64,000 nucleotides of DNA, from the NCBI RefSeq assembly GCF_024166365.1, contig NC_064819.1:112388293-112452292 (forward strand), read 5' to 3'. Below the pieces are notes generated by a model, which saw only the letters and a program-made list of their open reading frames with translations, made no database searches and was not told the origin of the DNA. Below, piece after piece: positions 63,761 through 64,000 of the stretch. The position numbers were made by a program, and so were the translations under genes. This stretch comes from Elephas maximus indicus (Eukaryota; Chordata; Mammalia; Proboscidea; Elephantidae). The stretch's first letter is position 1. Each line of letters opens with the position of its first letter.

Positions 63761-64000
63761 TCTTTTGAATAGTGCTATCTAATAGAAATAATAATGCAAG
63801 CTACATATGTAGTTTAAAATGTTCTCATAGTCATAGTAAAAATAAAAAGGAAAAGGTGGAATTAATATTTTGGATATATTGGGGTAAAGAAAATATCAAC
63901 ATATATTCAATATAAAACATTTTTGGTGAGATAGTTTATCTTCTTCCCTTATTTCTCTTCCTGATATGTGTGGTATAGTTTACATTTCTTGACCATCTCA

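Noticed and set aside
1-64000. A bacterial, phage or plasmid origin for the window
   Set aside because: No dense coding, no ribosome binding sites or operons; instead SINEs, LINEs, LTRs, MIR and a CpG island, which are diagnostic of a mammalian genome.

Overview
This window is nuclear DNA of a placental mammal, almost certainly an afrotherian and most likely an elephant. The reason is its dominant repeat, the tRNA-headed AfroSINE, present in about 50 copies. It sits alongside RTE/BovB-class LINEs whose 3' ends share the SINE tail (ctatgagtcggaatcgactc..., ending in CAACAACAAC runs), two kinds of young L1 3' ends, and ancient mammalian repeats (MIR, L2, MER5, MLT1-type LTRs). I see no bacterial-type genes, CRISPR arrays, tRNA/rRNA genes or operons. 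The only firm host-gene features are one CpG-island promoter and one dead retrocopy. I did not find an undescribed biological system; the interest lies in retroelement biology.

Layout. 1-7.6 kb: an L1 3' end, an L2-like stretch, a 5'-truncated minus-strand RTE with a 284-codon open reverse transcriptase fragment, and a cluster of minus-strand AfroSINEs. 7.6-12.7 kb: one L1 bounded by a perfect 10-bp target duplication; an RTE lies inside it, and a second L1 3' end lies inside that RTE. 12.7-31 kb: mostly non-genic sequence with MIR, MLT1, MER5, SINE, RTE and L1 pieces, a local duplication near 19.2-19.8 kb and a tandem SINE double insertion at 28.1-28.6 kb. 31.48-32.52 kb: a processed pseudogene of the retromer subunit VPS29 with a perfect 15-bp target duplication and an extra 38-nt segment near its start. 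32.7-49.8 kb: an RTE copy, MLT1, an old L1, an L1 inserted into a MIR, a small TA-flanked MITE and many SINEs. 49.8-51.2 kb: a CpG island with CRE, TCTCGCGAGA and YY1-like motifs, two short upstream ORFs, and an ATG in good Kozak context followed one base later by a consensus splice donor. This is exon 1 of an unidentified plus-strand gene. 51.2-64 kb: apparently its first intron, which carries an RTE with a 5' inversion, several plus-strand SINEs, an LTR-like element, a MER5-type inverted pair and a chimeric tRNA-Gly-headed SINE.

AfroSINE copies fall into three body types used below. Type A is about 165 bp with a direct join to tccttggaaaccctatgggg. Type B is about 205 bp and carries an aaagatgtggcagtctgc/gtaaagattacagcc linker. 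Type C is about 205 bp and carries an aggcctggtgatctacttcc/atcagccattgaaaa linker. Box A (TGGCACAGTGG) and box B (GTTCGAATCC) are recognisable in most heads. Family names are assigned by eye from remembered consensus features, so edges are accurate to roughly 5-20 bp unless a target-site duplication (TSD) is stated. Intervals with no entry are AT-rich mammalian sequence in which I see no gene or recognisable element.
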